Positions 55,289 through 64,000 of a stretch of DNA of 64,000 nt are shown piece after piece. The notes beneath the pieces are model-generated. The model saw nothing but the letters and a program-made list of their open reading frames with translations. It ran no database searches and was not told the origin of the DNA. Position 1 is the stretch's first letter. Each line of letters starts with the position of its first letter. A program made the translations under genes and the position numbers. Source of the DNA: Erwinia phyllosphaerae (GTDB taxonomy: Bacteria > Pseudomonadota > Gammaproteobacteria > Enterobacterales > Enterobacteriaceae); contig NZ_JAHSPF010000003.1 in the NCBI RefSeq assembly GCF_019132875.1, positions 248,001 to 312,000 on the forward strand, in the 5' to 3' direction.

Positions 55289-56359
55289 ATAACCCACAAA
55301 CAGCGCCAGATGCGCCGCGCCGTTCAGCACGTTAGTCCTGCCGGTAGAGAACGAAATCTGACACAGCAGCAGCGAAGCCAGCATGATCACCATATGCGGC
55401 GGCTCCAGCCCGAATACCAGCTCCTGGCCCGTTAACGTAGCAATAATGGTGACGGCGGGCACGGTCAGCGAAATGGTTGCCAGCACGGAGCCGAAAAAGA
55501 GGTTCATCGCGCGCTGCACCTGATTCGCCAGCACGGCTTTAATGGCTCCCAGACCTTCCGGTGACAGGATCAGTAACGCCACCAGGAAACCCGTAAACTG
55601 CTCTGGCGCATTCAGCGTCGTCAACAGCGAGCCGAGCGTGCTGGAGTCCATCTTGGTGACGGCGATAACGGCAATCAGATGCACCAGCAGCCAGCAGGTA
55701 TGCCAGATGCTGGAGTGCGCCGAAGGTTTGCCGTGCTGCGGGTCGTCGCCTTCATCCTCATGCTCATAAATAAACAGGCTCTGGTGCGTTTTGGTTTGGA
55801 TCAGCAAAAAAATGCCGTACATAGCCGCTGAAATCGCAGAGATCAGCAGCGCCTGGCCGGCACTGAAGTTTTCTCCCGGCAGCGCGTTGGGAAACACCAG
55901 CACCAGCACGGCCAGCGGGAAGATAGCGATCAGATACTGCTTTACGCCAGCCAGATTGACATATTGCGTAGCAAATTTACGTCCGCCGAGCAGCAGCGCA
56001 AAGCCCACCAGGCCGCCGGTAACGATCATCACGATAGAGTAGAGCGTGTCACGCATCAGCACCGGAGCCGCATCGCCGGTAGCCATCAGCGCCGAAATCA
56101 GGCTAACTTCCAGAATCACTACGGAAAGGCTCAGGATCAGCGAGCCGTAAGGCTCACCCAGGCGGTGAGCAAGCACGTCGGCGTGTCTTACCACGCTAAA
56201 AGCGCTGCTAAGAATGGCGACCAGCGCTATAAGGTTGATAGCGATAACCACCGGTAAGGATTCAGAAGCGCCCCAAAACCATAAGATAACCAGGGCTGCA
56301 ATCGGTAAAACAAGAGAGGATTCTTTATGGCGTGTTCTGACGCTTTCATGCGCACTCAT
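55268..56359 (-). CDS. chaA: Calcium/sodium:proton antiporter ChaA
   Basis: A 363-residue inner-membrane cation exchanger of the CaCA family (Na+, K+ or Ca2+ out, H+ in) used in alkaline and salt stress. There are two repeats of helices with acidic motifs: LSLSVVILEVSLIS (alpha-1) and LLILSPEGLGAIKAVLAN (alpha-2), with a His/Asp/Glu-rich loop YEHEDEGDDPQHGK between. It is convergent with kdsA and divergent from chaB, as in E. coli. GGAAAT lies before the ATG. Confidence 0.94.
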   Translation of the reverse strand: MSAHESVRTRHKESSLVLPIAALVILWFWGASESLPVVIAINLIALVAILSSAFSVVRHADVLAHRLGEPYGSLILSLSVVILEVSLISALMATGDAAPVLMRDTLYSIVMIVTGGLVGFALLLGGRKFATQYVNLAGVKQYLIAIFPLAVLVLVFPNALPGENFSAGQALLISAISAAMYGIFLLIQTKTHQSLFIYEHEDEGDDPQHGKPSAHSSIWHTCWLLVHLIAVIAVTKMDSSTLGSLLTTLNAPEQFTGFLVALLILSPEGLGAIKAVLANQVQRAMNLFFGSVLATISLTVPAVTIIATLTGQELVFGLEPPHMVIMLASLLLCQISFSTGRTNVLNGAAHLALFVGYLMTVML

Positions 56360-56734
56360 AAGCTTATTTCCTTTTCTGGCCAGCGGCCTGACAACAGGCG
56401 AAATCGCATTATTAGTTGATTATATAACAAGCGACAGCAGTGTAACGGCAGCAAGGTTAACAGGTGGTAAACTTTACACGATTTTACCTGTTGCAATGAT
56501 AAAGTGGCTGAGTGCGCAATTATAGAGACTATTACATTTAATTCATTGTATTTAATGAATTATTTAAAGATTAAATCGCCAGAAATGCGCGGTATAATGC
56601 GGTTTATTGACGATATAGATAGCGGAAATAATTGTTATTATCAGGTTTTTCGCTGAAGAAGGCGAAAATTTGTGGCTGGCAACGTCGGCTATTTTGTTCC
56701 AGGCTTATCAAATCGGATAACCAGGAGATAAACA
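56360..56734. promoter_or_regulatory. Divergent chaA/chaB promoter region
   Basis: 375 bp, AT-rich at 56520-56580, without a gene. It should hold the chaA and chaB promoters. No named operator was seen. Confidence 0.45.
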
Positions 56735-56965
56735 ATGCCATACGACTCAAGATCGTCGCTGCCAGACAGCGTTAAAAACGTACTGCCGGCCCACGCCCAG
56801 GATATTTATCAGGAAGCTTTTAACAGCGCCTGGGACGAATACAAAGAGAAGAAAGATCGCCGGGGTGATGAGTCACGCGAAGAAGTGGCGCACAAGGTCG
56901 CCTGGGCTGCGGTGAAACATCAGTATGAAAAAGGTGACGATGACAAGTGGCATAAAAAACGCTGA
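56735..56965 (+). CDS. chaB: ChaB family cation transport regulator
   Basis: A 76-residue cytoplasmic protein; pattern LPDSVKNVLPAHAQDIYQEAFNSAW in outline, then a charged helix and KVAWAAVKHQYEKGDD, all as in E. coli ChaB, described as a putative regulator of ChaA. AGGAG precedes the ATG. A short hairpin with TTTTTT at 57027-57044 may terminate it. Confidence 0.94.
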   Translation: MPYDSRSSLPDSVKNVLPAHAQDIYQEAFNSAWDEYKEKKDRRGDESREEVAHKVAWAAVKHQYEKGDDDKWHKKR

Positions 56966-57259
56966 TGCCAGCGCCGCAATTGCTCCTCTTTCTTTTCCCT
57001 TACCAGTAGCCATCGGCTTAAGCCCCTCCGCAAAGCGGTTTTTTATTGAGCATTTATTGACGCCGCGCGTGGTTTAATCACGCGCGCGCTGAAGTTTTTC
57101 GTTATCAGGCCGATGATAAATTTACGCTTAATTTTACTTTTGAAACGCGCTGTAGCCTTGATCGCAACGCCTTAAATGGCATATTGTCACAAAAGCGTAA
57201 CGGCGCGATCCTTCTATTTTTTATCAGCAGCAGGGAATGGGCAGCAGCGGAGAGGTTCA

Positions 57260-57937
57260 ATGTTAACAAGAGATTTCCTGTTAAAAGCGGATTGCAAAAC
57301 AGCTTTTGGAGCCATCGAGGAATCGCTGTTATGGACCAGCGAGCAGCGAGCGGCTTCCCTGGCGGCTACGCTGACCTGCCGTCCTGATAACAAGCCGGTG
57401 TGGATTTTCGGCTACGGTTCACTGATGTGGAATCCGGTATTTGAAGCGGACGAGGTGGCGCAAGGCACGCTAAGCGGCTGGCATCGGGCCTTTTGCCTGC
57501 GTTTAACCGCTGGTCGGGGAACCGCGCAGCAGCCTGGCCGCATGCTGGCGCTGAAAGAGGGTGGTGCCACCACCGGTCTGGCGTTTCGTCTGCCGGAAGA
57601 GAAGCTGCACGAAGAGCTGGGGCTGCTCTGGAAGCGAGAAATGGTGACCGGCTGCTATCTGCCAACGTGGTGCGAGCTGGAGCTTGACGACGGGCGTAGC
57701 GTAACGGCGCTGGCGTTTGTCATGGATCCGCGCCATGAACTTTATGAAACCGACTCTTGCCCACAGACCATTGCGCCATTGATAGCCCAGGCCAGCGGTC
57801 CTCTGGGTACCAATGCGCAATATCTTTTCTCGCTGGAACAGGAGCTGAAAAGACGCGGTCTGTATGACGAATGCCTTACCGATCTGGTGCAGCGCGTACG
57901 CGATCTTCAGGAATACCACAACGATCTGGTTGGCTAA
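57260..57937 (+). CDS. chaC: Glutathione-specific gamma-glutamylcyclotransferase ChaC
   Basis: Degrades glutathione to 5-oxoproline and Cys-Gly. It has 225 residues. The substrate-binding loop VWIFGYGSLMWNP is at about 43-55, RLTAGRGTAQQPGRMLAL follows, and YLPTWCELELDDGR lies in the second half; all match E. coli ChaC. ATG 57260 with GGAGAGG upstream gives the family length; an earlier ATG at 57176 is in the leader. It is convergent with the T6SS kinase gene, 7 bp apart, so the T6SS block begins directly behind the cha block. Confidence 0.95.
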   Translation: MLTRDFLLKADCKTAFGAIEESLLWTSEQRAASLAATLTCRPDNKPVWIFGYGSLMWNPVFEADEVAQGTLSGWHRAFCLRLTAGRGTAQQPGRMLALKEGGATTGLAFRLPEEKLHEELGLLWKREMVTGCYLPTWCELELDDGRSVTALAFVMDPRHELYETDSCPQTIAPLIAQASGPLGTNAQYLFSLEQELKRRGLYDECLTDLVQRVRDLQEYHNDLVG

Positions 57938-57944
57938 CCCGGCT

Positions 57945-59396
57945 TCAGGAACCCGGATTAATCAGCCAGGTTCCCGGCTTATCGATATCAAGCTCCTGAT
58001 TGCGCACCGTACCCGTGGCGGAATGTACTTCAACCTTATAATGTCCGGCCGCCAGGTTAAGCGACGCATAGCCGCTGATGTTCGGTTTCACCTCGACAGG
58101 CGAGCCGTTCAGCACCACCGTTTCTCCACTGGCCAGCTTCAGATAAACCGTAGCAATCATCGGCTGGTTTGCGGCTACGGTTGCGCTTGCCGGCTTGCTG
58201 CTGGCCACAGGCGCAGCATTGCTCTCATTACCGGCGGCGGCAGAAGGTTCGACCTGTGACGAACTGTTATCACGGGTCAGGGCTATGCCTAATCCCACCA
58301 GCGCCAGTACGGCGATACCGGCAGCGATAGCCAGAGGCTTTGCCATCTTATGATGACGCAGGGAAGCATACTCCGCGCTGGCCGAAGCGGGAGCGATAAT
58401 AATCGGCGGCTGCTCCGGCGGACGTTCTGGCTCTTCCTGCAGGAGCGCGGGAGGCTCTTCCGGCATTATCGTGACGCTGCTGACCAGCTCTTCTACCGTG
58501 CTGACCGGTAGCGCAATCAGCGCTGCAAATTCATCAACCGACTGCGGACGATCCTGCGGCTTCATGGCCAGCGCGCGGTCAATCGCGTTCAGCAGCGGTA
58601 ACGAAAATCCTTCCGGGCGAAGCTGGGCCAGCGGCTGGTAGCGGTCTTCGATGCAGCGCACCACGCTCACCGGCGGCGGGCTTCCCGTGACCAGCGTGTG
58701 CAGTACGGCACCCAGCGCATAAATATCCGTCCAGGGACCCTGATCGCTGTCGCTCTCCTCGCTGTACTGCTCAATCGGCGCATAGCCGGGTTTCAGCATG
58801 ATTTCCGTCTGGTCAGAAAGGTTGCCGATAGTTTTACGGGCGGAACCGAAGTCCAGCAGCACCGGCAGCTGGTTATCCTGAATCTGAATGTTATCCAGCG
58901 AGATATCGCGATGCAGATAGCCAGCCTGATGAATGGTGTCGATAGCGCCGAACAAAGGCGGCAGCAGCTGACGGATCCACGCGTCGGTGACGGTTTCCGG
59001 ACTGCCAAGCTGCCACTCTTTCAGCGTCATGCCGCTGTAATAGAGCGTGCCCATATAGGCAGTACCGTTCTCTTCCCAGAAGCGCAGAACATGCAGCAGT
59101 CCAGGATGGTTGAATCGCGCCAGCAGGCGGGCTTCCTGAATAAAGCTGTTTAAACCGGCGGCAAAAAGTTTCTGATAGCGTTCGCCGCGCAGCGTAATCG
59201 TCAGTTTCTCATCCCGCGAGACCAGCGAAACGGGCAAATATTCTTTAATAGCGATGGTGCGCTCAAGCAGGTGATCCCAGGCGCGATAGACAATGCCGAA
59301 GCCGCCGCCGCCGATGACCTCTTTAATCTCAAATTCATTGAAGCGGTGCCCGGCCGGGAGGGCGTTGGGCACGCTTTTATTATCGTTTGCCGACAT
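57945..59396 (-). CDS. T6SS-associated Ser/Thr protein kinase (PpkA-like)
   Basis: A 483-residue eukaryote-type kinase. The Gly loop GGGGFG is at 29-34, Lys51 in IAIKEYL, Glu89, HRDISLDN at 162-169 and DFGSAR at 182-187, so it looks active. A Pro/Glu-rich linker and one TM helix (about 351-370, PLAIAAGIAVLALVGLGIAL) lead to a small periplasmic PEGA-like domain (TVYLKLASGETVVLNG...). In such systems the kinase phosphorylates the FHA protein to trigger assembly, and PppA reverses it; both partners are encoded upstream. ATG 59396 is preferred to GTG 59405. It is the last gene of the minus-strand run. Confidence 0.87.
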   Translation of the reverse strand: MSANDNKSVPNALPAGHRFNEFEIKEVIGGGGFGIVYRAWDHLLERTIAIKEYLPVSLVSRDEKLTITLRGERYQKLFAAGLNSFIQEARLLARFNHPGLLHVLRFWEENGTAYMGTLYYSGMTLKEWQLGSPETVTDAWIRQLLPPLFGAIDTIHQAGYLHRDISLDNIQIQDNQLPVLLDFGSARKTIGNLSDQTEIMLKPGYAPIEQYSEESDSDQGPWTDIYALGAVLHTLVTGSPPPVSVVRCIEDRYQPLAQLRPEGFSLPLLNAIDRALAMKPQDRPQSVDEFAALIALPVSTVEELVSSVTIMPEEPPALLQEEPERPPEQPPIIIAPASASAEYASLRHHKMAKPLAIAAGIAVLALVGLGIALTRDNSSSQVEPSAAAGNESNAAPVASSKPASATVAANQPMIATVYLKLASGETVVLNGSPVEVKPNISGYASLNLAAGHYKVEVHSATGTVRNQELDIDKPGTWLINPGS

Positions 59397-59445
59397 AGTA
59401 AACACTCTCTAAGTGCTAACGGCCTTTCTCTGGTAAGAGAAAGGG

Positions 59446-60393
59446 TCAGTTAACAGTGCGCCAGGCGCCAATAGCCGGATCGGCCAGGTCTGCATGCAGG
59501 TCATCTACCAGCAGCACATTAATTTTAGTTTGTGGATCCGCCAGGCTGCTCCAGCTTTTACGCAGCGCTTCCACGCGGCTTTTAAGCTGTAGCGGATCGG
59601 CGGCCTGGCTTTTACTCATTTTTACCAGCAGCGTGCCTTCAAATGACCAGACGTGCAGCAAAGGGTTGAACGTCAGCAGCAGCCAGCTGTCCGGGGCATC
59701 TTTTTTGCTGACCACCAGCCGCTGGTTATTGGCCGCCACGATGGTCAGCTGGCCGCCAGCCGGATGTAGATTGCGTAACGGCAGCCCCTGATAAAACTGT
59801 ACGGCAATCGATTGGGTTTTACCGCCGCTGGCGAGCAGCAGCTCGCTTTTGCCTTCCAGCCAGCCTTCCGTTGAGCAGCTCATGTGCTTCGCATCAGGGA
59901 TAAACAGCGACTGGCCTTTTTCGTCCCACCAGGTGCGGAAGTGGCAACCGCCGGGCAGGTCAAAATGCTGGAGCGGCGCGTTGTTAGCCGGTTGCGACAG
60001 ATCCAATGGTTCGGCATTGCTGGCGGTGGCCGTTGCCGTGCCGTCAGCGATAACGATAGGGCGCCAGTTCTGCTCTCTGGAAGCGGTGCCGGAAGCCAGC
60101 ACGGAACCGGCTTCGTTAGCCATCCGCCACGGCAGTTCGTCCAGCTTACCGCACTGGTTATTCAGCAGCTTGCCCACGCGCGGTAAAAAATTATTCAGCA
60201 CGCTCGACTCTTTGCTTTTCCCTGAAACGATACGCAGATGGATACTCTCCTGACACCAGTCTTTTGGCGCGTTACTTTCCACGTTGTCGATAAACACCTC
60301 CAGCGCCAGGCTGGGGGAGTAAACCACGCGGTAATCTTCCGCCTGAGCGGCGGTTGCAAACAACAGGGTAAGAGCCGGCAACCAGAATTTCAT
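59446..60393 (-). CDS. T6SS-linked exported protein of unknown function
   Basis: Not recognised beyond its context. It has 315 residues and a clear signal peptide (LPALTLLFATAAQAED, cleavage after AQA at about 18). The mature part is beta-rich with four cysteines (CQES, NQCGK, GGCHF, SCSTEG), which suggests two periplasmic disulphides. It lies between the kinase and phosphatase genes of the post-translational control set, so it may act in envelope sensing like the TagQRST proteins, but no similarity to them is visible. The gaps are 49 and 12 bp, consistent with one operon. Confidence 0.7.
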   Translation of the reverse strand: MKFWLPALTLLFATAAQAEDYRVVYSPSLALEVFIDNVESNAPKDWCQESIHLRIVSGKSKESSVLNNFLPRVGKLLNNQCGKLDELPWRMANEAGSVLASGTASREQNWRPIVIADGTATATASNAEPLDLSQPANNAPLQHFDLPGGCHFRTWWDEKGQSLFIPDAKHMSCSTEGWLEGKSELLLASGGKTQSIAVQFYQGLPLRNLHPAGGQLTIVAANNQRLVVSKKDAPDSWLLLTFNPLLHVWSFEGTLLVKMSKSQAADPLQLKSRVEALRKSWSSLADPQTKINVLLVDDLHADLADPAIGAWRTVN

Positions 60394-60405
60394 AACGTTC
60401 CTTGG

Positions 60406-61179
60406 TTAATCACGCGATGGGAGAAAGCGAGTAGAGTCCGCCATCGATTGTAACAGGGTAGTATCCTGCGGTGAGCCAACCCATACGGCCACCGCGCTTA
60501 AATTGTCGTTCGGGTCGCTGCGACAAATCGCTTTCTGCATCAGCGCCAGCCACTCCTGCGGCGAACTGACCATGCGCAAAGCCTGTTCCATTTCGCTCGC
60601 CTTCAGGCTGCACCAGAAGCCGTCCGTACAGACCAGAAAAGCGTCGCCGTCTTCCAGCGGCGTCACTTCACTGTAGCTGGCGGACTGCACAACCTCCGTA
60701 CCGAGTGCATTATAGAGTAAGTTGCTGTTAATGCCGGAATTATCTACGCCGGCCTCTTTTAACTGCTGGGCCAGGCTGTGGTCGCTGGTCACGGCATGAA
60801 TAAAGCCGCGGCGGAAGTGGTAAATGCGGCTGTCGCCCGCGTGCGCCCACCAGGCCAGCTGGCGATCGCGGTCAATAAACAGAGCCGCCAGCGTGGTACT
60901 CATCTGCTTAAAATTCAGATTTTTCTTCTGCGCCTGGCGAATCGCTTCTTGTGCCTGTTCTATCAGGCTTTTGCTGTCGCAGGGCGTAAAAGGGCGATCG
61001 TCTATCTTTTCCATCAGCACGTCACGGGCAATGCGGGCTGCCTCGCCGCCACCGGCCGTGCCGGCCACCCCATCGCAAACCAGAAAGCAGGCGCAATGGT
61101 CGCCAGCCCATGCGCCGGTTTCATCCTGATTGCTCTCACGAGCGCCCGTCTGCGACGTGGCGGCATAATTTATCTTCAT
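60406..61179 (-). CDS. T6SS-associated PP2C-type protein phosphatase (PppA)
   Basis: A 257-residue Ser/Thr phosphatase of the PPM family. Metal and catalytic motifs are ESNQDETG, LVCDGVAG, AGDSRIYHF, TSDHSLAQQL, CTDGFW and DPNDNLSA, all in family order. It should dephosphorylate the FHA protein and oppose the PpkA-like kinase. Its ATG overlaps the stop of the FHA gene by four bases, so the two are cotranslated. Confidence 0.88.
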   Translation of the reverse strand: MKINYAATSQTGARESNQDETGAWAGDHCACFLVCDGVAGTAGGGEAARIARDVLMEKIDDRPFTPCDSKSLIEQAQEAIRQAQKKNLNFKQMSTTLAALFIDRDRQLAWWAHAGDSRIYHFRRGFIHAVTSDHSLAQQLKEAGVDNSGINSNLLYNALGTEVVQSASYSEVTPLEDGDAFLVCTDGFWCSLKASEMEQALRMVSSPQEWLALMQKAICRSDPNDNLSAVAVWVGSPQDTTLLQSMADSTRFLPSRD

Positions 61180-62339
61180 TCTTGTTCCGGTCTGATTTGT
61201 GAATCCTTGTACTGATTCACTTCCATGTCATAGGCCTGGAGAAAAGCATCACCGAAAAGAGTGTGAAAATCGTCCTCTATTTCGCCAGACGTGTTCTGAT
61301 AATGACGTAAGAAATAGTCCCACAGGGCGGCTTTTTTTACGGGTTTCAGGCCTATCCGTGGCAGATTGCCGTCGCGGCGTGCGTGGTCTTCCAGCCGTTG
61401 CGGATTAAAAGATTGCAGCATGGCCGCGATGATGGCGCGAATACCGGCAATCATGCCCAGCTGATGCGCCTGCAAGTCAACCAGCGCGTCGCGTACCGCC
61501 TGCTCCGGCGGCATAAAGCCAGGCATCTGGCTCTGATAAATCTGCATCAGTACCGTTTTGCCGGAAGGCAGGATCTTAAACGGGTTATTGGCCTCGTTAA
61601 GGATCATGGTCATCTCGGCCTTCACGCCGCGCTTGAGAATCGATCTCGATGAAAGCAGGGCAACGGTTCCCTGAGAAAAAAGGCTCAGCATTCTGCCGGT
61701 GATGCGCATCTGCTCTTCGGTAAAAGGCGGCTTGCCCGGCTCGCTTTCCAGCCCCATGCCTTCCATCAGCGCCGCCAGCAGCCGCTGCTCGTTTCCTTCG
61801 TCGGCGGTCTTTTCTGCATGAGGAAGCTCGCGGGCGACGGGATCGATATCTAAACGGGCGTCGCTCTGCCGGTTTTGCGGCTGGCGTACGTGTGCCGCTT
61901 CTCGCTCAGGCGGCGGCGTGATAATCGGCATCTGCTCATTAAGGATGCCTAAAGGATCTTCCGGCAAATGCTGATTTTTGCCAAACAGCGCCAGCGGGTC
62001 GACGTCGCTAAACGCGGCTTCCTGCTTGCGGGTCGGGTCGCTGACCGCGATTTGATAATCGCCGATACCCAGCATATCGCCATGCTGCAGCAAAATTTGC
62101 TTACCGCGCGCCAGCGGCGCATGGTTATGTAAAACCGCAATCACGCTGCCGTGATTGGTCAGGCGGCATTCGCCATTCCCGGCAACGTGAACCACGGCCT
62201 GCAGGCGGGAAATGGCACGTTCGCTGTCCGGCAGAACCAGATCGTTATCAACGCTACGTCCTATGGTGCCGCCGGGCGGCACAAAGTCACGGGTCGTCAC
62301 GGGCGCGTCGGTTTTACTCTCAATTATGGTAAATCGCAT
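61176..62339 (-). CDS. tagH: T6SS FHA-domain protein (TagH/Fha type)
   Basis: A 387-residue protein. The N-terminal FHA phosphothreonine-binding domain (about 1-105) has IGRSVDNDLVLPDSERAISRLQA in outline, with the G-R and S-R residues that contact phosphothreonine. After a Pro-rich linker, the C-terminal TagH/ImpI domain (about 195-380) has NPFKILPSGKTVLMQIY and LWDYFLRHYQ. It is the expected target of the kinase and phosphatase genes downstream. It lies 35 bp after tagF. Confidence 0.88.
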   Translation of the reverse strand: MRFTIIESKTDAPVTTRDFVPPGGTIGRSVDNDLVLPDSERAISRLQAVVHVAGNGECRLTNHGSVIAVLHNHAPLARGKQILLQHGDMLGIGDYQIAVSDPTRKQEAAFSDVDPLALFGKNQHLPEDPLGILNEQMPIITPPPEREAAHVRQPQNRQSDARLDIDPVARELPHAEKTADEGNEQRLLAALMEGMGLESEPGKPPFTEEQMRITGRMLSLFSQGTVALLSSRSILKRGVKAEMTMILNEANNPFKILPSGKTVLMQIYQSQMPGFMPPEQAVRDALVDLQAHQLGMIAGIRAIIAAMLQSFNPQRLEDHARRDGNLPRIGLKPVKKAALWDYFLRHYQNTSGEIEDDFHTLFGDAFLQAYDMEVNQYKDSQIRPEQE

Positions 62340-62374
62340 GCGCTTTTCCTGAAAGCCGGGGCCATAAAATAACC

Positions 62375-63073
62375 CTATTCAAACATGGGTGGATAGAGTC
62401 CATGTCGACCCGGCTGCGCGACGGCGGCCGGATCGAATAGCTGTGAAAATAGCTGCGCGGTCAGATTACCGCTGTGTTTATGGCTGGCTAAAGGATAGCC
62501 GTCGCTCTGGTTAGTCCACCAGTAGCTGGTATAGCGCATCGGGTCGAAGCGGCTGGCCACCTCATGCCAGGCCAGCGTACAGGGAAGATCCTGATAGCCG
62601 ATAACATCCATGATATCTGAACGCCCGGTGTCGGGCTGGGAAAGCGGCGGCAGGTTCAGCAGCGCCTGCTCCAGCTGGGTGGGCGTCAGGGTTTTGGTCA
62701 CGGCCTGGTAAAGCGTGTCGCCCAGCGCCTGAAACCAGTCGCCCGAGACGGCCAACTGCGCCGGATGCCAGTGGCTGACCGGCACGCTCTGTAGCGCCAG
62801 CAAAGGCCAGCTGCGGCCAACGCGATCGCGCGACGGCAGCAGGCAGCCAATCTGCACGCGCTGCACGCCAAGCGTCGCGGGCAGCGCAAAATTCCAGACC
62901 GGCGCACGGCTGAAAAGCTCACTGACTCCGTCGCCATGCTGATACCAGTGCGATAAACCCAGCTGAAACCAGTTTGACCAGCTGGCAACCACGCGCTCAG
63001 GGATGCGGCGCTGCAAAAAATCGCCGGTACCCGGCAGCTTGCCGTACCAACCCAGCTCATTTTTTTCCGGCAT
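62375..63073 (-). CDS. tagF: T6SS-associated protein TagF
   Basis: A 232-residue protein of the TagF/ImpM family. Pattern GWYGKLPGTGDFLQRRIP at the start, VWNFALP and CLLPSRDRVGRSWPL in the middle. In Pseudomonas TagF binds Fha and represses assembly post-translationally, which fits its place beside the FHA gene. It begins 17 bp after the shortened tssM. Confidence 0.9.
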   Translation of the reverse strand: MPEKNELGWYGKLPGTGDFLQRRIPERVVASWSNWFQLGLSHWYQHGDGVSELFSRAPVWNFALPATLGVQRVQIGCLLPSRDRVGRSWPLLALQSVPVSHWHPAQLAVSGDWFQALGDTLYQAVTKTLTPTQLEQALLNLPPLSQPDTGRSDIMDVIGYQDLPCTLAWHEVASRFDPMRYTSYWWTNQSDGYPLASHKHSGNLTAQLFSQLFDPAAVAQPGRHGLYPPMFE

Positions 63074-63090
63074 GATAATGACCCTTCCGG

Positions 63091-64000
63091 CTAGTTAGTC
63101 GTGACCTGAGACGACGGAGCAAAAACAGCGGCCGTTTTGCCGACGGCGTGGGCGTTATTCAGATCGAGCGCCATTTTTCTCATGATCAACGTATTATCAC
63201 GGGCAAACGGCGACGTCTGGATCTGCCTGTCCAGCAGCTGGCTCAGATGCCAGTCAAGCTGCTGAAGCTGTCGGGTCGTTACGCTGGCGGGCAGCGTACG
63301 CTGTAAATTCTGCATCACCCATCCACGTAAAAATTCACCGTCATAGCTGCGCGGCTGATAGAGCATCTGGTAGGCGCGCAGAGCATTACGGCTGAAATCA
63401 CTGTCTTCGCCTTTATCATTACGCAAGGTCTGCGTGATGTTTTGCGCGACGCGCGGCAGCAGCAAAGTTTTCAGCGCATTCTGATAAAAGCCCTGCGCGG
63501 CCGCGTTAATCTGGTCGCCGCGGTAAAGACCCGCACGCATGCTTAACGGCGGATCTTCCAGCGAAAAGCTGTCGCTCTGCGGCAGGGCCACCAGACTATT
63601 TAAGAAGGGTAGCAGATCCAGGATGCTCCCGTTGTTGTTACGCAACAGCTTCTGCGCCTGCTGGTCTACCGGTGGCAAACGATCGGCAACCTGCTGCAAA
63701 TAGTGCTGATTTTTATAATAGCTGGTACTCCAGAGAAGCGTTGCCAGCAGCAAGGCCAGTCCCACAGACGCGTAGCCTGTCCAGTGTAAAAGACGGTTGC
63801 GGCGCTCCCAGAGCCTGTCGCTGCCCGCCAGGCCGCTTTCCTGAAAAATCAGATCGCTGAGCAGGGAATGGATAAAATAACTCTGGCCTTTATTGGCCGG
63901 GATTGGCGCATTGCGGTGCACGGTATCCCAGCTGGCAATCGAGTGGCTGGACGCCAGCGGCAGCTGTAGCTTGCGCGTCAGCTCGCCCATGATGCGGTCA
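63091..64000 (-). CDS. tssM: T6SS membrane protein TssM (IcmF), 5' part beyond window, short C terminus
   Basis: The frame is open to the right edge. The visible 303 residues include the end of the cytoplasmic NTPase-linked part (DRIMGEL), the linker GQSYFIHSLLSDLIFQESGLAG and the third TM helix (about 70-90 from the visible start). A periplasmic segment of the IcmF-related domain follows (NALRAYQMLYQPRSYDG). The gene stops about 215-220 residues after that helix, whereas TssM proteins normally continue 600 or more residues with the C-terminal domain that meets TssJ. tagF follows after 17 bp, so the missing part is not downstream in another frame. It looks truncated. Confidence 0.82.
   Translation of the reverse strand, partial: DRIMGELTRKLQLPLASSHSIASWDTVHRNAPIPANKGQSYFIHSLLSDLIFQESGLAGSDRLWERRNRLLHWTGYASVGLALLLATLLWSTSYYKNQHYLQQVADRLPPVDQQAQKLLRNNNGSILDLLPFLNSLVALPQSDSFSLEDPPLSMRAGLYRGDQINAAAQGFYQNALKTLLLPRVAQNITQTLRNDKGEDSDFSRNALRAYQMLYQPRSYDGEFLRGWVMQNLQRTLPASVTTRQLQQLDWHLSQLLDRQIQTSPFARDNTLIMRKMALDLNNAHAVGKTAAVFAPSSQVTTN

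Overview
The window is bacterial chromosome from the order Enterobacterales, most likely the family Erwiniaceae (Erwinia, Pantoea or Mixta type). Protein sequences and local gene order match the E. coli ldcA-emtA-ycgR-ymgE-treA and ychF/pth-ychH-prs-ispE-lolB-hemA-prfA-prmC-sirB2-sirB1-kdsA-chaABC blocks. Accessory content (type I secreted lipase, two type VI loci, a soluble flavoprotein fumarate reductase, bacteriocin debris) is unlike E. coli K-12. No tRNA, rRNA, intact insertion sequence or CRISPR array was seen. The genus call is inference.

Layout. 1-3556: a family I.3 RTX lipase and its type I secretion ABC transporter, both on the minus strand. 4319-12555: an acyltransferase, an SDR, two GNATs, a 47-residue membrane protein, an orphan holin pair, a DinI-like SOS gene, lipoproteins and a Tat-exported beta-propeller protein. 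12563-18083: conserved cell-wall, motility and trehalose block (MBL hydrolase, ldcA, emtA, ycgR with a sigma-28 promoter, ymgE, treA). 18655-22761: a decayed T6SS locus (VasL-type gene, tssB/tssK deletion scar, tssL, OmpA-like gene). 23128-33114: an anaerobic C4-dicarboxylate module (class I fumarase, DASS carrier, 926-residue fumarate reductase, ApbE flavin transferase, DcuSR-like two-component system) with a perfect FNR box in the divergent promoter. 33186-39812: MscS channel, MBL and SDR enzymes, a flagellar-regulated YjfB-like gene, repeats and unknown genes.

40017-46275: the ychF and pth genes, adjacent in E. coli, are separated here by about 4.6 kb holding a SulP transporter, an EAL protein, the tail of a polymorphic toxin with a probable overlapping immunity gene, and an E1-type colicin reduced to its two ends facing an intact immunity gene. 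46534-57937: housekeeping block from ychH to chaC. 57945-64000: a second T6SS gene set on the minus strand (PpkA kinase, an unknown exported protein, PppA phosphatase, FHA protein, TagF and a TssM that stops early), running off the window.

Recurring themes. Several gene 3' ends carry short tandem duplications with 25-47 bp periods (fumarase, kdsA, chaA, and after the MBL gene at 35822). A foldback element at 33186-33432 shares a motif with one of these. T6SS and bacteriocin loci are present both as apparently live genes and as deletion remnants. The most coherent functional unit is the FNR/DcuSR-type fumarate module: uptake of malate or fumarate, interconversion by fumarase, and NADH-linked fumarate reduction by an enzyme whose FMN is attached by the neighbouring ApbE.
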